From Bombella mellum (lineage in GTDB: Bacteria; Pseudomonadota; Alphaproteobacteria; Acetobacterales; Acetobacteraceae), in contig NZ_PDLY01000001.1 in the NCBI RefSeq assembly GCF_014048465.1, positions 310,001 through 374,000 of the forward strand: DNA of 64,000 nucleotides. The letters are read 5' to 3'. Position 1 is the stretch's first letter. Each line of letters opens with the position of its first letter. Of this stretch, positions 43,878 to 53,604 are shown in pieces. The notes under the pieces are model-generated. The model was not told the DNA's origin. It did not search any database and saw nothing but the letters and a program-made list of their open reading frames with translations. Made by a program: the position numbers and the translations under genes.

Positions 43878-46517
43878 TCAGCCTTCGGCCAGGGTCCTGC
43901 GCAGCATGGCGAACACGGCATCGGCAGCCGGTTCGGAGCCACCGGCCTGTGCCATGTCAGGGCGGCCACCGCCGCCTTTGCCGCCCATCAGGGCGGAGGC
44001 TTCCCGGGCCAGCTTCACGGCATTGAAGCGGTCCGTCAGGTCCTTGCTGACAGCGATGACGATGCTGCCCCGGTCATTGGCACCGGAGATCAGGGCCACC
44101 ACGCCGGAGGAGATCTGCTTCAGCAGGCCGTCAGCCAGCCCCTTGAGGTCCTTGGGGCTGACATCCTCAAGGAAGCGGGCCGCCAGCGTGACGCCATTGA
44201 CGGTCTCGCTGGAGGCGGACCCTTCCCCCGTGGCCAGCTTGTGCTGTAGGGAGGAAATCTGCGCATTGAGAGCCTTGCGTTCTTCCAGCAGGGCGGCAAG
44301 ACGGGTCGGAGCCTCGGCAGGCGTGACCTTCAGGAGGGCGGCCATTTCGGCCAGCCGTTCCTCACTGGTACGGATGGTCTGCTCGGCAGCCGCCCCGCAG
44401 ACAGCCTCGATACGGCGAACGCCGGAGGAGACGCCACTTTCGGAGACGATGCGGAACAGGCCGATCTCGCCCAGACGGTTCACATGCGTACCGCCGCAGA
44501 GTTCGATGGAGTAGGCTTGGCGGTTCTTCTCATCCTCATTGCCCATGAAGACGACACGGACCTCATCGCCATATTTCTCACCGAAGAGGGCCATGGCACC
44601 GCTTTCGATGGCCTGTTCCTGTGTCATCAGGCGGGTTTCGACCGGGCTGTTCTGGCGGATGCGGGCATTCACCTCGGCCTCGATGGTCTTCAGTTCATCC
44701 TCCGTCAGCGGACGGGGCTGGCTGATGTCGAATCGCAGACGGTCTGGCGTGTTCAGGCTGCCCTTCTGGGTGACATGTTCACCGATATGGCGGCGCAGGG
44801 CCTCATGCAGGAGATGGGTTGCGGAGTGATGCCCCCGCACGGCGGTGCGGCGGGCGTGGTCGATCTCGGCATGGACATCCATGCCCGGCCTGAGCGTGCC
44901 TTCCACGATGAGGCCATAATGGACGATCAGGGAGCCGTTCTTCTTCTGCGTGTCAGTGATTTCGATCCGCAGGCCCGGGGCTGTCAGCGTACCATGGTCG
45001 CCAACCTGTCCACCGCTTTCCCCATAGAAGGGGGACTGGTTGAGCAGGATGGCGACCTCGTCACCGGCTTTGGCTTCGGCAAGCTCGTCGCTGCCACGGA
45101 AGATGGCCTGCACCTGGGCATCGGCGGCCTCGCTCACATAGCCGAGGAACTCCGTGCTGCCGAAGCGGTCACGGGCATCGAACCAGACGGTCTCCACAGC
45201 ACTGTCACCGGAGCCAACCCAGGCGGCACGGGCACGCTGACGCTGCTCGGCCATGGCACTCTCAAAACCGGCCTCATCGACCTTGTGGCCACGCTCACGC
45301 AGCACGTCCTGCGTCAGGTCCAGCGGGAAGCCGAACGTGTCATAGAGTTTGAAGGCCACATCACCGGGCAGCTGACCGTTGCTAGAGAGGCGGCCCATCT
45401 CGTCTTCCAGCAGGGCCATGCCACGGCCCAGAAGGGCGGAGAAGCGTTCTTCCTCACCCTTCATGGTTTCGGTGATGAGGGCCTTGTGCTGGTTTAGCTC
45501 AGGATAGGCATGGCCCATCTGCTGGATGAGGGCAGGCAGCAGACGGTAGAAGACCGGCTCCTTCGCTCCCATCAGGTGGAGGTGACGCATGGCACGGCGC
45601 ATGATGCGGCGCAGCACATAGCCACGTCCTTCACGGGAGGGCAGAACACCATCGGAGATGAGGAAGGCGGTGGACCGCAGATGGTCGGCCACCACACGAT
45701 GACTGGTCTTGAAGCGGCCATCCGCATCCTGTTTCAGCAGGTCGGCAGAGGCCTCGATGAGGGCACGGATCGTGTCCGTGTCGTAATTGTCCTTCTTGCC
45801 CTGCATGACGGCGGCGAAACGCTCCAGCCCCATGCCGGTATCAATGGAAGGGTGGGGGAGATTGGTCCGCTTGCCTTCGCCTTCCTCGAAGAACTGCATG
45901 AAGACGAGGTTCCAGATCTCGACGAACCGGTCGCCGTCTTCATCAGGGCTGCCCGGAGGGCCACCGGCCACGGAAGGACCGTGATCGTAAAAGATTTCGG
46001 AAGACGGACCGCAGGGGCCGGTATCGCCCATGCGCCAGAAATTGTCGGACGTGGCGATGGGGATGATCCTGTCATCCGAGAGGCCAGCGATCTTCTTCCA
46101 GAGGGAGGCGGCCTCATGATCGTCCGCATAGACGGTGACGAGCAGCTTCTCGGCAGGGATGTTGAAGCCCTTGGTGAGCAGGTTCCACGCAAATTCGATG
46201 ACTTCAGCCTTGAAGTAATCTCCGAAGCTGAAATTCCCCATCATTTCAAAGAACGTGTGATGGCGTGCCGTGTAGCCGACATTGTCCAGATCGTTATGCT
46301 TCCCGCCGGCCCGGACGACCTTCTGGGCTGTCGTGGCCCGTTTGAAAGGCAGGGTCTCCTGTCCGGTAAAGACGTTCTTGAAAGGGACCATTCCCGCATT
46401 GGTGAAGAGCAGGGACGGATCATTCTGCGGAACCAGAGAGGCAGACGGAAGAATGCGGTGCCCGTGAGATTCAAAATACTGGAGGAATTGTGTGCGGATG
46501 TCGTTGGTACTGATCAT
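43878..46517 (-). CDS. alaS: Alanyl-tRNA synthetase
   Basis: Class II synthetase with editing function, 879 residues, full length. The catalytic domain opens '[23 protein letters not shown]' and includes '[21 protein letters not shown]'; the tRNA-binding helical region follows. The editing domain has the zinc motif '[25 protein letters not shown]' and the paired 'CGGTHV'. The C-terminal DHHA1 domain carries '[15 protein letters not shown]'. ATG at 46517. Single gene with a terminator after it; its 5' end is 99 bases from the GtrA gene. Confidence 0.97.
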   Translation of the reverse strand: MISTNDIRTQFLQYFESHGHRILPSASLVPQNDPSLLFTNAGMVPFKNVFTGQETLPFKRATTAQKVVRAGGKHNDLDNVGYTARHHTFFEMMGNFSFGDYFKAEVIEFAWNLLTKGFNIPAEKLLVTVYADDHEAASLWKKIAGLSDDRIIPIATSDNFWRMGDTGPCGPSSEIFYDHGPSVAGGPPGSPDEDGDRFVEIWNLVFMQFFEEGEGKRTNLPHPSIDTGMGLERFAAVMQGKKDNYDTDTIRALIEASADLLKQDADGRFKTSHRVVADHLRSTAFLISDGVLPSREGRGYVLRRIMRRAMRHLHLMGAKEPVFYRLLPALIQQMGHAYPELNQHKALITETMKGEEERFSALLGRGMALLEDEMGRLSSNGQLPGDVAFKLYDTFGFPLDLTQDVLRERGHKVDEAGFESAMAEQRQRARAAWVGSGDSAVETVWFDARDRFGSTEFLGYVSEAADAQVQAIFRGSDELAEAKAGDEVAILLNQSPFYGESGGQVGDHGTLTAPGLRIEITDTQKKNGSLIVHYGLIVEGTLRPGMDVHAEIDHARRTAVRGHHSATHLLHEALRRHIGEHVTQKGSLNTPDRLRFDISQPRPLTEDELKTIEAEVNARIRQNSPVETRLMTQEQAIESGAMALFGEKYGDEVRVVFMGNEDEKNRQAYSIELCGGTHVNRLGEIGLFRIVSESGVSSGVRRIEAVCGAAAEQTIRTSEERLAEMAALLKVTPAEAPTRLAALLEERKALNAQISSLQHKLATGEGSASSETVNGVTLAARFLEDVSPKDLKGLADGLLKQISSGVVALISGANDRGSIVIAVSKDLTDRFNAVKLAREASALMGGKGGGGRPDMAQAGGSEPAADAVFAMLRRTLAEG

Positions 46518-46616
46518 GAGGCTGTAGGTCCGGGTTCCGGAAAAAGAAGAGACAGTCCCCGCTTTCTAGCTGATTTTCCGTCTCTTGGAAATGGAGCCTC
46601 ATGGAGGGAAACCGGA

Positions 46617-47063
46617 TTACAGGAGAGGCTTCTTTTTGTGGAAGACGAACTGGCTACAGAGCGTGAAATTGATGAACATGCCGCCAGCCGTGCCGCAGAG
46701 AAGGGCAATGACCGTATAATGGCGTGTCAGGGGCCAGAGGCTGAAAAGGGCCAGAACGATTCCACGGTTGATGATGAAGCCGGGCAGGTTGGCCAGAACG
46801 AAACGGCCCCACTGATGATGGACCTTGTGCCGTTTGCGGCAACAGTCCCGGAATGTCCAGTAACGGTTCAGTATCCAGTTGTTGCTGGAAGCAACGACAT
46901 AGGCCAGCAGGGCGGCAATACGCAGTCCTACGGCGTGGCGGAAGAGTGACAGGCTTGCCCAGTCCACCAGAAACCCCACGGCCCCGACGATTCCGAAATA
47001 GAAAAAACGCTGCATGAGCGGAAGAAACTTCACCAGACTTTTGGGAATGAACTGTTCGATCAT
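46617..47063 (-). CDS. GtrA-family membrane protein
   Basis: A 148-residue inner-membrane protein with four hydrophobic segments. The opening 'QRFFYFGIVGAVGFLVDWASLSLFRHAVG', then 'ALLAYVVASSNNWILNRYWTF', and the end 'INFTLCSQFVFHKK' are the GtrA/DPMS-associated pattern. GtrA-like proteins are thought to help move polyprenyl-linked sugars across the membrane for surface glycan changes. No glycosyltransferase is next to it, so the substrate is unknown. Confidence 0.85.
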   Translation of the reverse strand: MIEQFIPKSLVKFLPLMQRFFYFGIVGAVGFLVDWASLSLFRHAVGLRIAALLAYVVASSNNWILNRYWTFRDCCRKRHKVHHQWGRFVLANLPGFIINRGIVLALFSLWPLTRHYTVIALLCGTAGGMFINFTLCSQFVFHKKKPLL

Positions 47064-47178
47064 ATGACGGAATGGGCAGCCAGACAGATAGTTACGGAAA
47101 ACTCGGCTACTCTAACATAGCTCTGCGTGGGAAAGGTAAAGGTTTGCGGAGAAAACTGGTGCAGCTGTTGCCTTGGAC

Positions 47179-47206
47179 AAAAAAAGGGTGCCCGGAGGCA
47201 CCCTTT
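47179..47206 (-). terminator. Strong intrinsic terminator after the OmpA-like gene
   Basis: AAAGGGTGCC (47183-47192) pairs with GGCACCCTTT (47197-47206) around a CGGA loop; the A7 run at 47179-47185 gives a long T-tract on the minus strand. Fits a highly expressed gene. Confidence 0.85.
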
Positions 47207-47246
47207 CTTCCGTAACCCCGAGAAGGGTCGGCCGTGATCAGCTGAA

Positions 47247-48404
47247 TTACTTCAGGATGATCTCAACACGACGGTTCTGCGGCTCACGGGTGTTCTTGGC
47301 CGTGGCAACCAGCGGGTTGGCATCGCCGTAACCGTGGATGTCGATGGCGGTAGCCGGAACACCCAGACGGACCAGCTCAGCCTTGACGCTGTTGGCACGA
47401 CGCAGGGACAGACCCATGTTGTACTTCTCACCGCGCGGACCCGGATGAGCAGCGGAGTTGTCGGTGTAACCGTTAACTTCGATGCGTGTCGTCTGCACGT
47501 GCGTGGAAGCCTGGGCAGCCTGGGCAACGATGTCGCGGGCACGGCCTGTCAGAGTGGACTTATCCCAGTCGAAGAAGACGAGGTAAGTACGGGCAGCCTG
47601 AGCCGGCGGCGGAACGATGACATGCGGAGCCGGCGGCGGCGGCGGCGGAGCATTGTTGAATGCATAACGCAGGCCGAGCATGAACTGGTGCGTGTAGCGC
47701 GTGTTGAAGCTCACGCGGTCGCCCTTGCCATGGTTCTCGTTGTTGTTATGCAGGTACTGACGGCCGCTGGTCACGCCGCTCATGGAGCCCGTCTGGCCCA
47801 TGAAGCGATACTGCGTGGTCAGAGCCAGGCCAGGAACGCCCGGGATGTCGTAGGCGGCACCAGCGATGAACTGAGCAGCGAAACCACCCTGGGTGTTGTT
47901 GAAGTTCGGGTCAGGACGGCCCGTGCTGCGGTTGTAGACCCTGCGATAACGCTGCCACATGTAACCGGCACCGATACCGACGAACGGCGTGACCGGAACA
48001 TCGTTCAGGCCGAACATGCCGAGATCGATGTCATACAGCACGTTGGCGAACCCGCCCCAGCCTTCGCTCTTGCCGTGAGCCTTGCGGTTGCCGCCAGCGG
48101 CAAAGGCACCGCCCAGACGGGTGATGTGCGTCTGGTTGTAGGTACCCTCGATCTCGAGGCGCAGGCCGTTACCGAAGCCGTAACCGGTGGAGAGGTAGCC
48201 GTTGAAGCCGGTGCCGGAGTGGGCGTTGCCACCGATGCCACGGCCGTGGGAGGTACCCGGGTTACCCTGGCGGAACTGCTGATGCTGAACCAGGTTGTAA
48301 CCGCCTGCCATGTCGACATACGGGCCGGTGATCGTGCTGGCCATGGCGAATGACGGCAGAGCCACCATCGAGGTCATGGCGAGAAGTGCATTACGAATAC
48401 GCAT
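47247..48404 (-). CDS. OmpA-family outer-membrane protein
   Basis: A 385-residue envelope protein. A signal peptide (cleavage near 'FAMAS', about residue 22) precedes a beta-barrel half with alternating aromatic residues. A Pro-rich hinge at about 255-270 ('PPPPPPAP' and 'VPPPA') leads to an OmpA C-terminal peptidoglycan-binding domain with 'FFDWDKSTLT', 'VNGYTDNS', 'LSLRRANSVKAEL' and 'HGYGDANPL'. It is probably an abundant structural porin, anchoring outer membrane to wall. The upstream region carries AGGA sites and likely a strong promoter. Monocistronic. Confidence 0.92.
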   Translation of the reverse strand: MRIRNALLAMTSMVALPSFAMASTITGPYVDMAGGYNLVQHQQFRQGNPGTSHGRGIGGNAHSGTGFNGYLSTGYGFGNGLRLEIEGTYNQTHITRLGGAFAAGGNRKAHGKSEGWGGFANVLYDIDLGMFGLNDVPVTPFVGIGAGYMWQRYRRVYNRSTGRPDPNFNNTQGGFAAQFIAGAAYDIPGVPGLALTTQYRFMGQTGSMSGVTSGRQYLHNNNENHGKGDRVSFNTRYTHQFMLGLRYAFNNAPPPPPPAPHVIVPPPAQAARTYLVFFDWDKSTLTGRARDIVAQAAQASTHVQTTRIEVNGYTDNSAAHPGPRGEKYNMGLSLRRANSVKAELVRLGVPATAIDIHGYGDANPLVATAKNTREPQNRRVEIILK

Positions 48405-48616
48405 TTACTTCCTCAGTCCTTAATTCTGTATACTTACGGCCATTACGGTTGGCGGGCGTCGGAACGATCACCGTGTTGAGCCAGCGCGGCCGATAACTGA
48501 GATGTAATGGAAACGAGGCATGAAGTTAAGTGGTTTTCCGTCCGTTCATGGAGATGGACCGACCACTGTGACCAATAGAACACATAAGCTTCATTTGGGC
48601 CAGAAGAAGGCAGGAT

Positions 48617-50296
48617 TTACGGGGCGAAACCTTCATCAAGAAGCAGGGCACGGACATCGTTCGTGGCGACGTCCCGGCAGGTGAAAGCCATGCCAATTCT
48701 GCGGAGCAGGACGAACGTGATCTTCCCGTCACGCATTTTCTTGTCCCGTTTCATGTGAGACAGCAGGGTCTCAGTGCTGAGCCTGTGGGGCAGGTCCGTA
48801 GCCCCGACGGGCATGTCCAGCGCATGGAGGTGGGCGTCCAGACGGGCGAGGTCCTCCGCCGGTGCCAGTCCCAGCCGGACGGACAGGGCCAGTGCCATGT
48901 GCAGGCCCATGGAGACGGCCTCCCCATGCAAGAGACGGCCGTCATAATGGAACTCGGCCTCAAAGGCATGGGCGAAGGTATGGCCCAGATTGAGCAGGGC
49001 ACGTCCGCCGGAGCTGGCCTGCTCCCGCTCATCCTCCTGCACGACTCCGGCCTTGAAGGCGCAGGCACGGCGGACGGCCTCGCCCAGTGCCTCGGCCTGT
49101 CCGTCCAGTACCGCCTGTCCGTTCCGTTCGCACCAGGCAAACAGGTCTGCATCGGCGATCAGGCCGGACTTCACGATCTCCGCATAGCCGGCCACGAGCT
49201 GGCGGCGGGGCAGGGTGCCGAGGGCGGCCGTGTCGGCCAGAACGAGACGGGGCTGCCAGAAGGCTCCGATGAGATTTTTCCCGGCCATGGCATTGATGCC
49301 CGTCTTCCCGCCAACGGAGCTGTCCACTTGGGCAAGCAGGGTTGTGGGAATCTGGATGAACGGGATGCCCCGGAGGGCCGTGGCCGCCACGAAACCGGCA
49401 AGGTCCCCGATAACGCCACCCCCGAGGGCGATGATGGTGCTTCCCCGTTCGATTCCGTGGGTCAGAATCTCCTCCATGACGGCCTCGAAGCGGGAGAAGG
49501 ACTTGCTGCCTTCCCCGGCCGGGACGGTGATGGTGTGGAAACGGATTCCGGCCCGGCGGAAACTGTCCTCCAGCGTGGGCAGGTGCAGCCCGGCCACGGT
49601 GTCGTCCGTCAGGATGATGGCCTGGCCGTTGGGGAGGTGTGGCCTGATCCGCAGTCCGGCATCTTCCAGAAGGTGATTACCGATGAGGACTTCATAGCTG
49701 TGGCCGACGAGCGAAACCGGAACGTGATGGGGCAGTGTCGTGCTGGCGAGTGTTTCGGTGATGGTCCGGGTGGCCTGTTCCACGCTTTCGTCTCCACAGT
49801 CGATGATGATGTCGGCTTCGGCATAGCGTGGATAGCGTTCCGAAGCGAGGCGGTGCAGGGTGTCTTCCGGGTTCCCCTGTGCCAGAAGGGGGCGGCCGCT
49901 GCGGTTGCCGAGCAGCCGCCGGAGCAGGACGGGCATGGGGACGTGCAGCCAGATGGTGCAGACGTCCGCCCTCCTGTGGATGAGGGAACGGGTCTGGGGG
50001 TGCATCCAGGCTCCGCCGCCCGTGGCCAGGATGCAGGGGCCTCCCCTGAGCAGGCGGCGGATGACCCGGTGTTCTCCCGCCCGGAAATGGGCCTCGCCAT
50101 GCTGGGCAAAGATTTCGGGAATGCTCTGGCGGCAGGCCTTCTCGATCTCGGCATCGGTGTCGATGAACGGGATGCCATAATGCTGCGCCAGCAGTCGGCC
50201 GAGCGTGGTCTTGCCGGCTCCCATGAGGCCGACAAGGACGATGATGTGGAAGGGCGGCCCGGCAGGCTGCATGGAAGGGGAAGAAGAAAGGGACAT
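48617..50296 (-). CDS. aroKB: Bifunctional shikimate kinase / 3-dehydroquinate synthase
   Basis: A 559-residue fusion covering steps two and five of the shikimate pathway. Residues 1 to about 185 are AroK: P-loop 'GLMGAGKTT' (23-31), D-T-D at 46-48 and 'GGGAW' near 93-97 for shikimate binding, and the lid 'NRSGRPLL'. Residues from about 190 are AroB: 'GEGSKSF', 'GGGVIGDLAGFVAA', 'IPTTLLAQVDSSVGGKTGIN', 'NLGHTFAHAFE' and 'HGEAVSMG', including the metal-binding His residues. No stop, start or frameshift lies between the halves. In most bacteria these are two adjacent genes; a fused form is known in acetic acid bacteria. ATG at 50272 is an alternative start. Confidence 0.94.
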   Translation of the reverse strand: MSLSSSPSMQPAGPPFHIIVLVGLMGAGKTTLGRLLAQHYGIPFIDTDAEIEKACRQSIPEIFAQHGEAHFRAGEHRVIRRLLRGGPCILATGGGAWMHPQTRSLIHRRADVCTIWLHVPMPVLLRRLLGNRSGRPLLAQGNPEDTLHRLASERYPRYAEADIIIDCGDESVEQATRTITETLASTTLPHHVPVSLVGHSYEVLIGNHLLEDAGLRIRPHLPNGQAIILTDDTVAGLHLPTLEDSFRRAGIRFHTITVPAGEGSKSFSRFEAVMEEILTHGIERGSTIIALGGGVIGDLAGFVAATALRGIPFIQIPTTLLAQVDSSVGGKTGINAMAGKNLIGAFWQPRLVLADTAALGTLPRRQLVAGYAEIVKSGLIADADLFAWCERNGQAVLDGQAEALGEAVRRACAFKAGVVQEDEREQASSGGRALLNLGHTFAHAFEAEFHYDGRLLHGEAVSMGLHMALALSVRLGLAPAEDLARLDAHLHALDMPVGATDLPHRLSTETLLSHMKRDKKMRDGKITFVLLRRIGMAFTCRDVATNDVRALLLDEGFAP

Positions 50297-50442
50297 GCCG
50301 TTCTCCTATCACGGGCCGGGGGGTGGGGGTAGGCCTCCCGTCATTCCGGCCCGCAGTGGCGGGAAGGGGGAGAGAAGAGGGTTTTTAAAAGTGGCGTATC
50401 CTTCTATAAGCGGGGCGTATCCTTTGGTATGGAGCCGTATCT

Positions 50443-50649
50443 ATGAAACCCATTGTCCGTTTGGCACTGGTCCTGCTGGTTCTCGTGGTCTTGGCCGGGG
50501 GTGGGTATCTCCTTACCGCCCATGGGGAGCAGCCACCGGCCCCGGTGATGGTCCATCATGACCTGACGCCGCAGGTCGTGGCTCCTGCCGGTCCGTCCCA
50601 GAATGCCGGTGCCAGCCTGCCGGAACTGCCGCCGGTCGGGGGGCACTGA
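50443..50649 (+). CDS. Small membrane-anchored protein upstream of the Xer recombinase
   Basis: A 68-residue protein: basic start, one hydrophobic segment (about residues 6-25, 'LALVLLVLVVLAGGGYLL') and a short Pro/Val-rich periplasmic tail. It resembles the N-terminal anchors of periplasmic proteins, or may be an uncleaved signal. The next gene begins 15 bases after its stop in the same direction, so the pair is probably transcribed together. No family or function recognised; the coding call rests on position, high-GC codon use and the coherent membrane segment. Confidence 0.6.
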   Translation: MKPIVRLALVLLVLVVLAGGGYLLTAHGEQPPAPVMVHHDLTPQVVAPAGPSQNAGASLPELPPVGGH

Positions 50650-50664
50650 GGGAGCGGACGGCGC

Positions 50665-51621
50665 ATGACGGACCAGCATGTGAAGGCCGCACGGGCTCCC
50701 GTGGAATCCGTGGCCCTGATTGATGCGTTCCTCGAGACGATGGTGGCCGAGCGGGGTGCGGCGGAACGGACCCGTCTGGCCTACAGGGCCGATCTTGAGG
50801 ATTTTGCCCGGTGGTGTGCTCCCCTGTCGCTGGCGGATGTGGGCCGCAGCAAGGTGCAGGCCTATTTCGCCGATCAGGGCCGGGCGGGGATTTCGGCCCG
50901 CACGCAGGCCCGCCGTCTGTCCTGCTTCAAGCAGTTTGCCCGTTTCATGCTTCAGATGGGCGTGCGTGCTGACGAGCTGACAGCCGGGCAGGTATCGCCA
51001 CGATATCACAGCGGTCTGCCTCATCCCCTGAGTGAGGAGGAGGTCCGGCGGCTGCTGGACAAGGGGACCAGTGGCCATGCGGACCTGCGGCGGGACCTGC
51101 TCTCCCGTGTTGCGCTGGAGATGCTCTACACGACCGGCCTGCGCATCAGCGAGCTGCTGAGTCTGCCGGCGACCTGCGTGCGGCACAGGGGCGGGATGCT
51201 GCCCGTGCGGGGGAAAGGCGGACGGGAACGGCTCGTGCCGTTTTCCAGCGCAGCCCGGGAGGCGGCTGAGGCCCTGCTGGCCTATGACGCCATTCTGGAC
51301 AGCCCCTGGCTGTTCCCCGGGAGGGACCCCAGGAAGCCGCTGACCCGGCAGGGATTCGACAAGATACTCTATGCCTGTGCCGTCAAGGCGGGGCTGGACC
51401 CGCAGCGGGTCAGCCCGCATGTGCTGCGCCATTCCTTTGCGACACATCTCCTGAACCGGGGGGCGGACCTGCGTGCCCTTCAGGTGCTGCTGGGCCATGC
51501 GGACATCACGACGACACAGATCTACACGCAGGTGATGACGGAGCGGCTGAAAGAGGCTGTCCGGCAGCATCATCCCATGGGCAGGGATGGTGAGGCGGGG
51601 GAGCCTGAAGCGCAGGGGTGA
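50665..51621 (+). CDS. Tyrosine site-specific recombinase, XerC/XerD type
   Basis: A 318-residue recombinase that resolves chromosome dimers at dif. An N-terminal SAM-like domain (about 15-110) is followed by a catalytic domain with the full set R160, K184, H252, R255, H278 and Y287 ('TTGLRISELL', 'HVLRHSFATHLLNRGADLRALQVLLGH', 'TQIYTQV'). It has no mobile-element context and the length fits the house-keeping Xer pair. XerD is the more likely of the two, but XerC cannot be excluded. No dif-like site was found nearby. Next is accA in the same direction. Confidence 0.88.
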   Translation: MTDQHVKAARAPVESVALIDAFLETMVAERGAAERTRLAYRADLEDFARWCAPLSLADVGRSKVQAYFADQGRAGISARTQARRLSCFKQFARFMLQMGVRADELTAGQVSPRYHSGLPHPLSEEEVRRLLDKGTSGHADLRRDLLSRVALEMLYTTGLRISELLSLPATCVRHRGGMLPVRGKGGRERLVPFSSAAREAAEALLAYDAILDSPWLFPGRDPRKPLTRQGFDKILYACAVKAGLDPQRVSPHVLRHSFATHLLNRGADLRALQVLLGHADITTTQIYTQVMTERLKEAVRQHHPMGRDGEAGEPEAQG

Positions 51622-51699
51622 GGGATCGGGGCGTGTTTTCGCCCTGAATGATGAAATTAGGGCTGTCTTGTGGCCCGTTTGCGTGCTATCGGGCGGATT

Positions 51700-52668
51700 A
51701 TGCGCCAGTTCCTAGATTTTGAAAAATCGGTTGCCGAGCTTGAGACCAAGATCGGTGAGCTTCGTCAGGTTGGTCGCCAGGATGATGGCGCTGGTCTGGA
51801 TGGTCTGAATATTGATGACGAGATGGCCCGTCTCTCGGAGAAGGCGGACAAGCAGCTCCGCAGTCTCTACAGCAAGCTGACACCGTTGCAGAAGGTGCAG
51901 GTGGCCCGTCATGCCCAGCGGCCCCATGCACTGGATTACATCGAATCCCTGATGACAGAGTACACGCCCCTTGCTGGGGACCGTGTGTTTGGTGACGATC
52001 AGGCCCTCATTGGCGGGGTGGCCCGCTTCCGTGGCCAGCCGGTCATGGTGATCGGGACGGAGCGTGGCTCCGACACGGAGAGCCGTCTGCGTCACAATTT
52101 TGGCATGGCCCGCCCCGAGGGCTACCGCAAGGCCCAGCGTCTGATGCGCATGGCCGAACGGTTCGGCCTGCCGATCCTGACTTTCGTGGATACGGCTGGT
52201 GCCTGGCCGGGGATTGATGCCGAGGCCCGTGGACAGGCGGAAGCGATCGCCCGGGCGATCGACACCTGCCTCCAGGTCAAGGTGCCGCTGATCGCCACCG
52301 TGATCGGTGAGGGCGGGTCCGGTGGGGCCATTGCCATTGCCGCCGGTGACCGTGTCCTCATGCTGGAACACGCCATCTATTCCGTGATTTCACCGGAGGC
52401 GGCCGCCTCCATTCTCTGGCGTGACCCCAAGATGTCCCCCACGGCCGCCGAATCCCTGAAGCTGACCGCCCAGGACCTGAAGAAGCTTGGCCTGATAGAT
52501 CACATCGTCGATGAGCCTGTTGGTGGTGCCCAGCGTATGCCTGCCGAGGCCATCAACCGTGTCGGGGAGGCCATTGCTGCGGAACTGGCCACCGTGCAGG
52601 CCATTCCGAAGGAAAGCCTCCTCCTGCGCCGCCGGGAGCGGTATCTGGAGATGACACGGGCCAGCTAG
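51700..52668 (+). CDS. accA: Acetyl-CoA carboxylase carboxyltransferase subunit alpha
   Basis: A 322-residue subunit of the first enzyme of fatty-acid synthesis. The N-terminal helix 'FLDFEKSVAELETKIGELR', the biotin-carboxyl handling block 'RNFGMARPEGYRKAQRLM'-like region and the catalytic loop 'TAGAWPGIDAEARGQAEAIARAI', 'GEGGSGGAIAIA', 'SVISPEAAASILWRD' are all present. ATG at 51700 matches the family start; an in-frame GTG at 51670 is a possible extension. A strong terminator follows. Confidence 0.96.
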   Translation: MRQFLDFEKSVAELETKIGELRQVGRQDDGAGLDGLNIDDEMARLSEKADKQLRSLYSKLTPLQKVQVARHAQRPHALDYIESLMTEYTPLAGDRVFGDDQALIGGVARFRGQPVMVIGTERGSDTESRLRHNFGMARPEGYRKAQRLMRMAERFGLPILTFVDTAGAWPGIDAEARGQAEAIARAIDTCLQVKVPLIATVIGEGGSGGAIAIAAGDRVLMLEHAIYSVISPEAAASILWRDPKMSPTAAESLKLTAQDLKKLGLIDHIVDEPVGGAQRMPAEAINRVGEAIAAELATVQAIPKESLLLRRRERYLEMTRAS

Positions 52669-52690
52669 GAGCTTTGGCTCTGCCACGTGC

Positions 52691-52735
52691 TGAAAGAAGG
52701 CCGCTTTCTTCCGGGTGAAGGGCGGCCTTCTTTCA
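52691..52735. terminator. Bidirectional terminator between accA and the CinA-like gene
   Basis: A perfect 14-bp stem, TGAAAGAAGGCCGC (52691-52704) with GCGGCCTTCTTTCA (52722-52735), 17-base loop. The A/T-rich stem base can act as U-tract in both directions. It abuts the stop codon of the convergent gene at 52736. Confidence 0.7.
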
Positions 52736-53497
52736 TTACGGGGTGCGTGGCGGGTCTCCTTCCACGGGAGTGAAGCCCAGCTCGTGGAAGAGACGTTTCA
52801 GAGTCTCTCCCGCCCGGGTGACGGCTTCGGCGTCATAGCCTTTGGCCACCAGGGCGACGCCCCGTTTCTGTCCGTCCTCGAAGGGGTATGAGCCGATGTC
52901 CAGCATGGGGAAATCGTGCTGGATGGCCGTGAGTGTCTCGGCGAGATCACCCTCATAGATGTCATGGGCGTACCAGCTGGTGCTGGTCAGGGGAGTTCCG
53001 GCCTCCAGCCGGGGGGCCAGCCAGTCGATCATGGCCTGGAAGATGCGGGGAACCCCTGCCATGACATGCACGTTTCCCAGAGAAAAACCGGGAGCCGTCG
53101 AGACGCTGTTCCTGATGGGAGTCGCCCCCTCGGGCAGCCAGGCCATGCGCTGGCGGGCCTTGTTGAACTCGCCCGCCGGGAAGAGGGCCTCCAGCTGGCG
53201 GAAACTGTCCTCATGGCATGTCAGCGGCACGCCGAATGCCTCGGCCACGCAGGCGGCGGTGATGTCGTCATGTGTCGGGCCGATTCCGCCGCTGGTGAAG
53301 AGCAGGTCGAACCGTGCCCGGCAGTCATTGACCGTGGAAATGATGTGGTCGGGGATGTCGGGAATGACACGGACCTCCATCAGCCGGATGCCACGGCCAT
53401 TCAGGGCGTGGGCAAGCACCTGGATGTTGGCATCCCGGGTGCGGCCGGAAAGTATTTCGTTGCCTATGACGAGAAAACAGGCGGTGCGGGGAGCCAT
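52736..53497 (-). CDS. CinA-like molybdopterin-binding-domain protein
   Basis: A 253-residue protein with the MoaB/MogA-like fold found in the N-terminal half of CinA. 'VIGNEILSGRTRDAN' (about 10-24), 'TSGGIGPTHDDIT' (about 68-80) and 'FSLGNVHVMAGVP' are the family marks. It lacks the C-terminal CinA amidohydrolase domain, so it is the short form seen in many Alphaproteobacteria. Stand-alone forms of this family may act on NAD-derived nucleotides, but function here is unproven. Confidence 0.88.
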   Translation of the reverse strand: MAPRTACFLVIGNEILSGRTRDANIQVLAHALNGRGIRLMEVRVIPDIPDHIISTVNDCRARFDLLFTSGGIGPTHDDITAACVAEAFGVPLTCHEDSFRQLEALFPAGEFNKARQRMAWLPEGATPIRNSVSTAPGFSLGNVHVMAGVPRIFQAMIDWLAPRLEAGTPLTSTSWYAHDIYEGDLAETLTAIQHDFPMLDIGSYPFEDGQKRGVALVAKGYDAEAVTRAGETLKRLFHELGFTPVEGDPPRTP

Positions 53498-53604
53498 GAT
53501 CCTGCAATTACCTTATGATGGCCGCAACGCTGTCTGGTGCGGGCGGTGAAACTGGAGCATTCTTCCGTTATTATATGGAAGAGTGTGCCCCTTAAAAAGG
53601 AGAG

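Noticed and set aside
45510-46949. 479-codon open frame antisense to alaS and the GtrA gene
   Set aside because: Mirror of alaS codons; no motif.
50665-51621. Tyrosine recombinase as a mark of an integrated element
   Set aside because: Length, motifs and housekeeping neighbours fit XerC/XerD; no attachment repeats or cargo genes.
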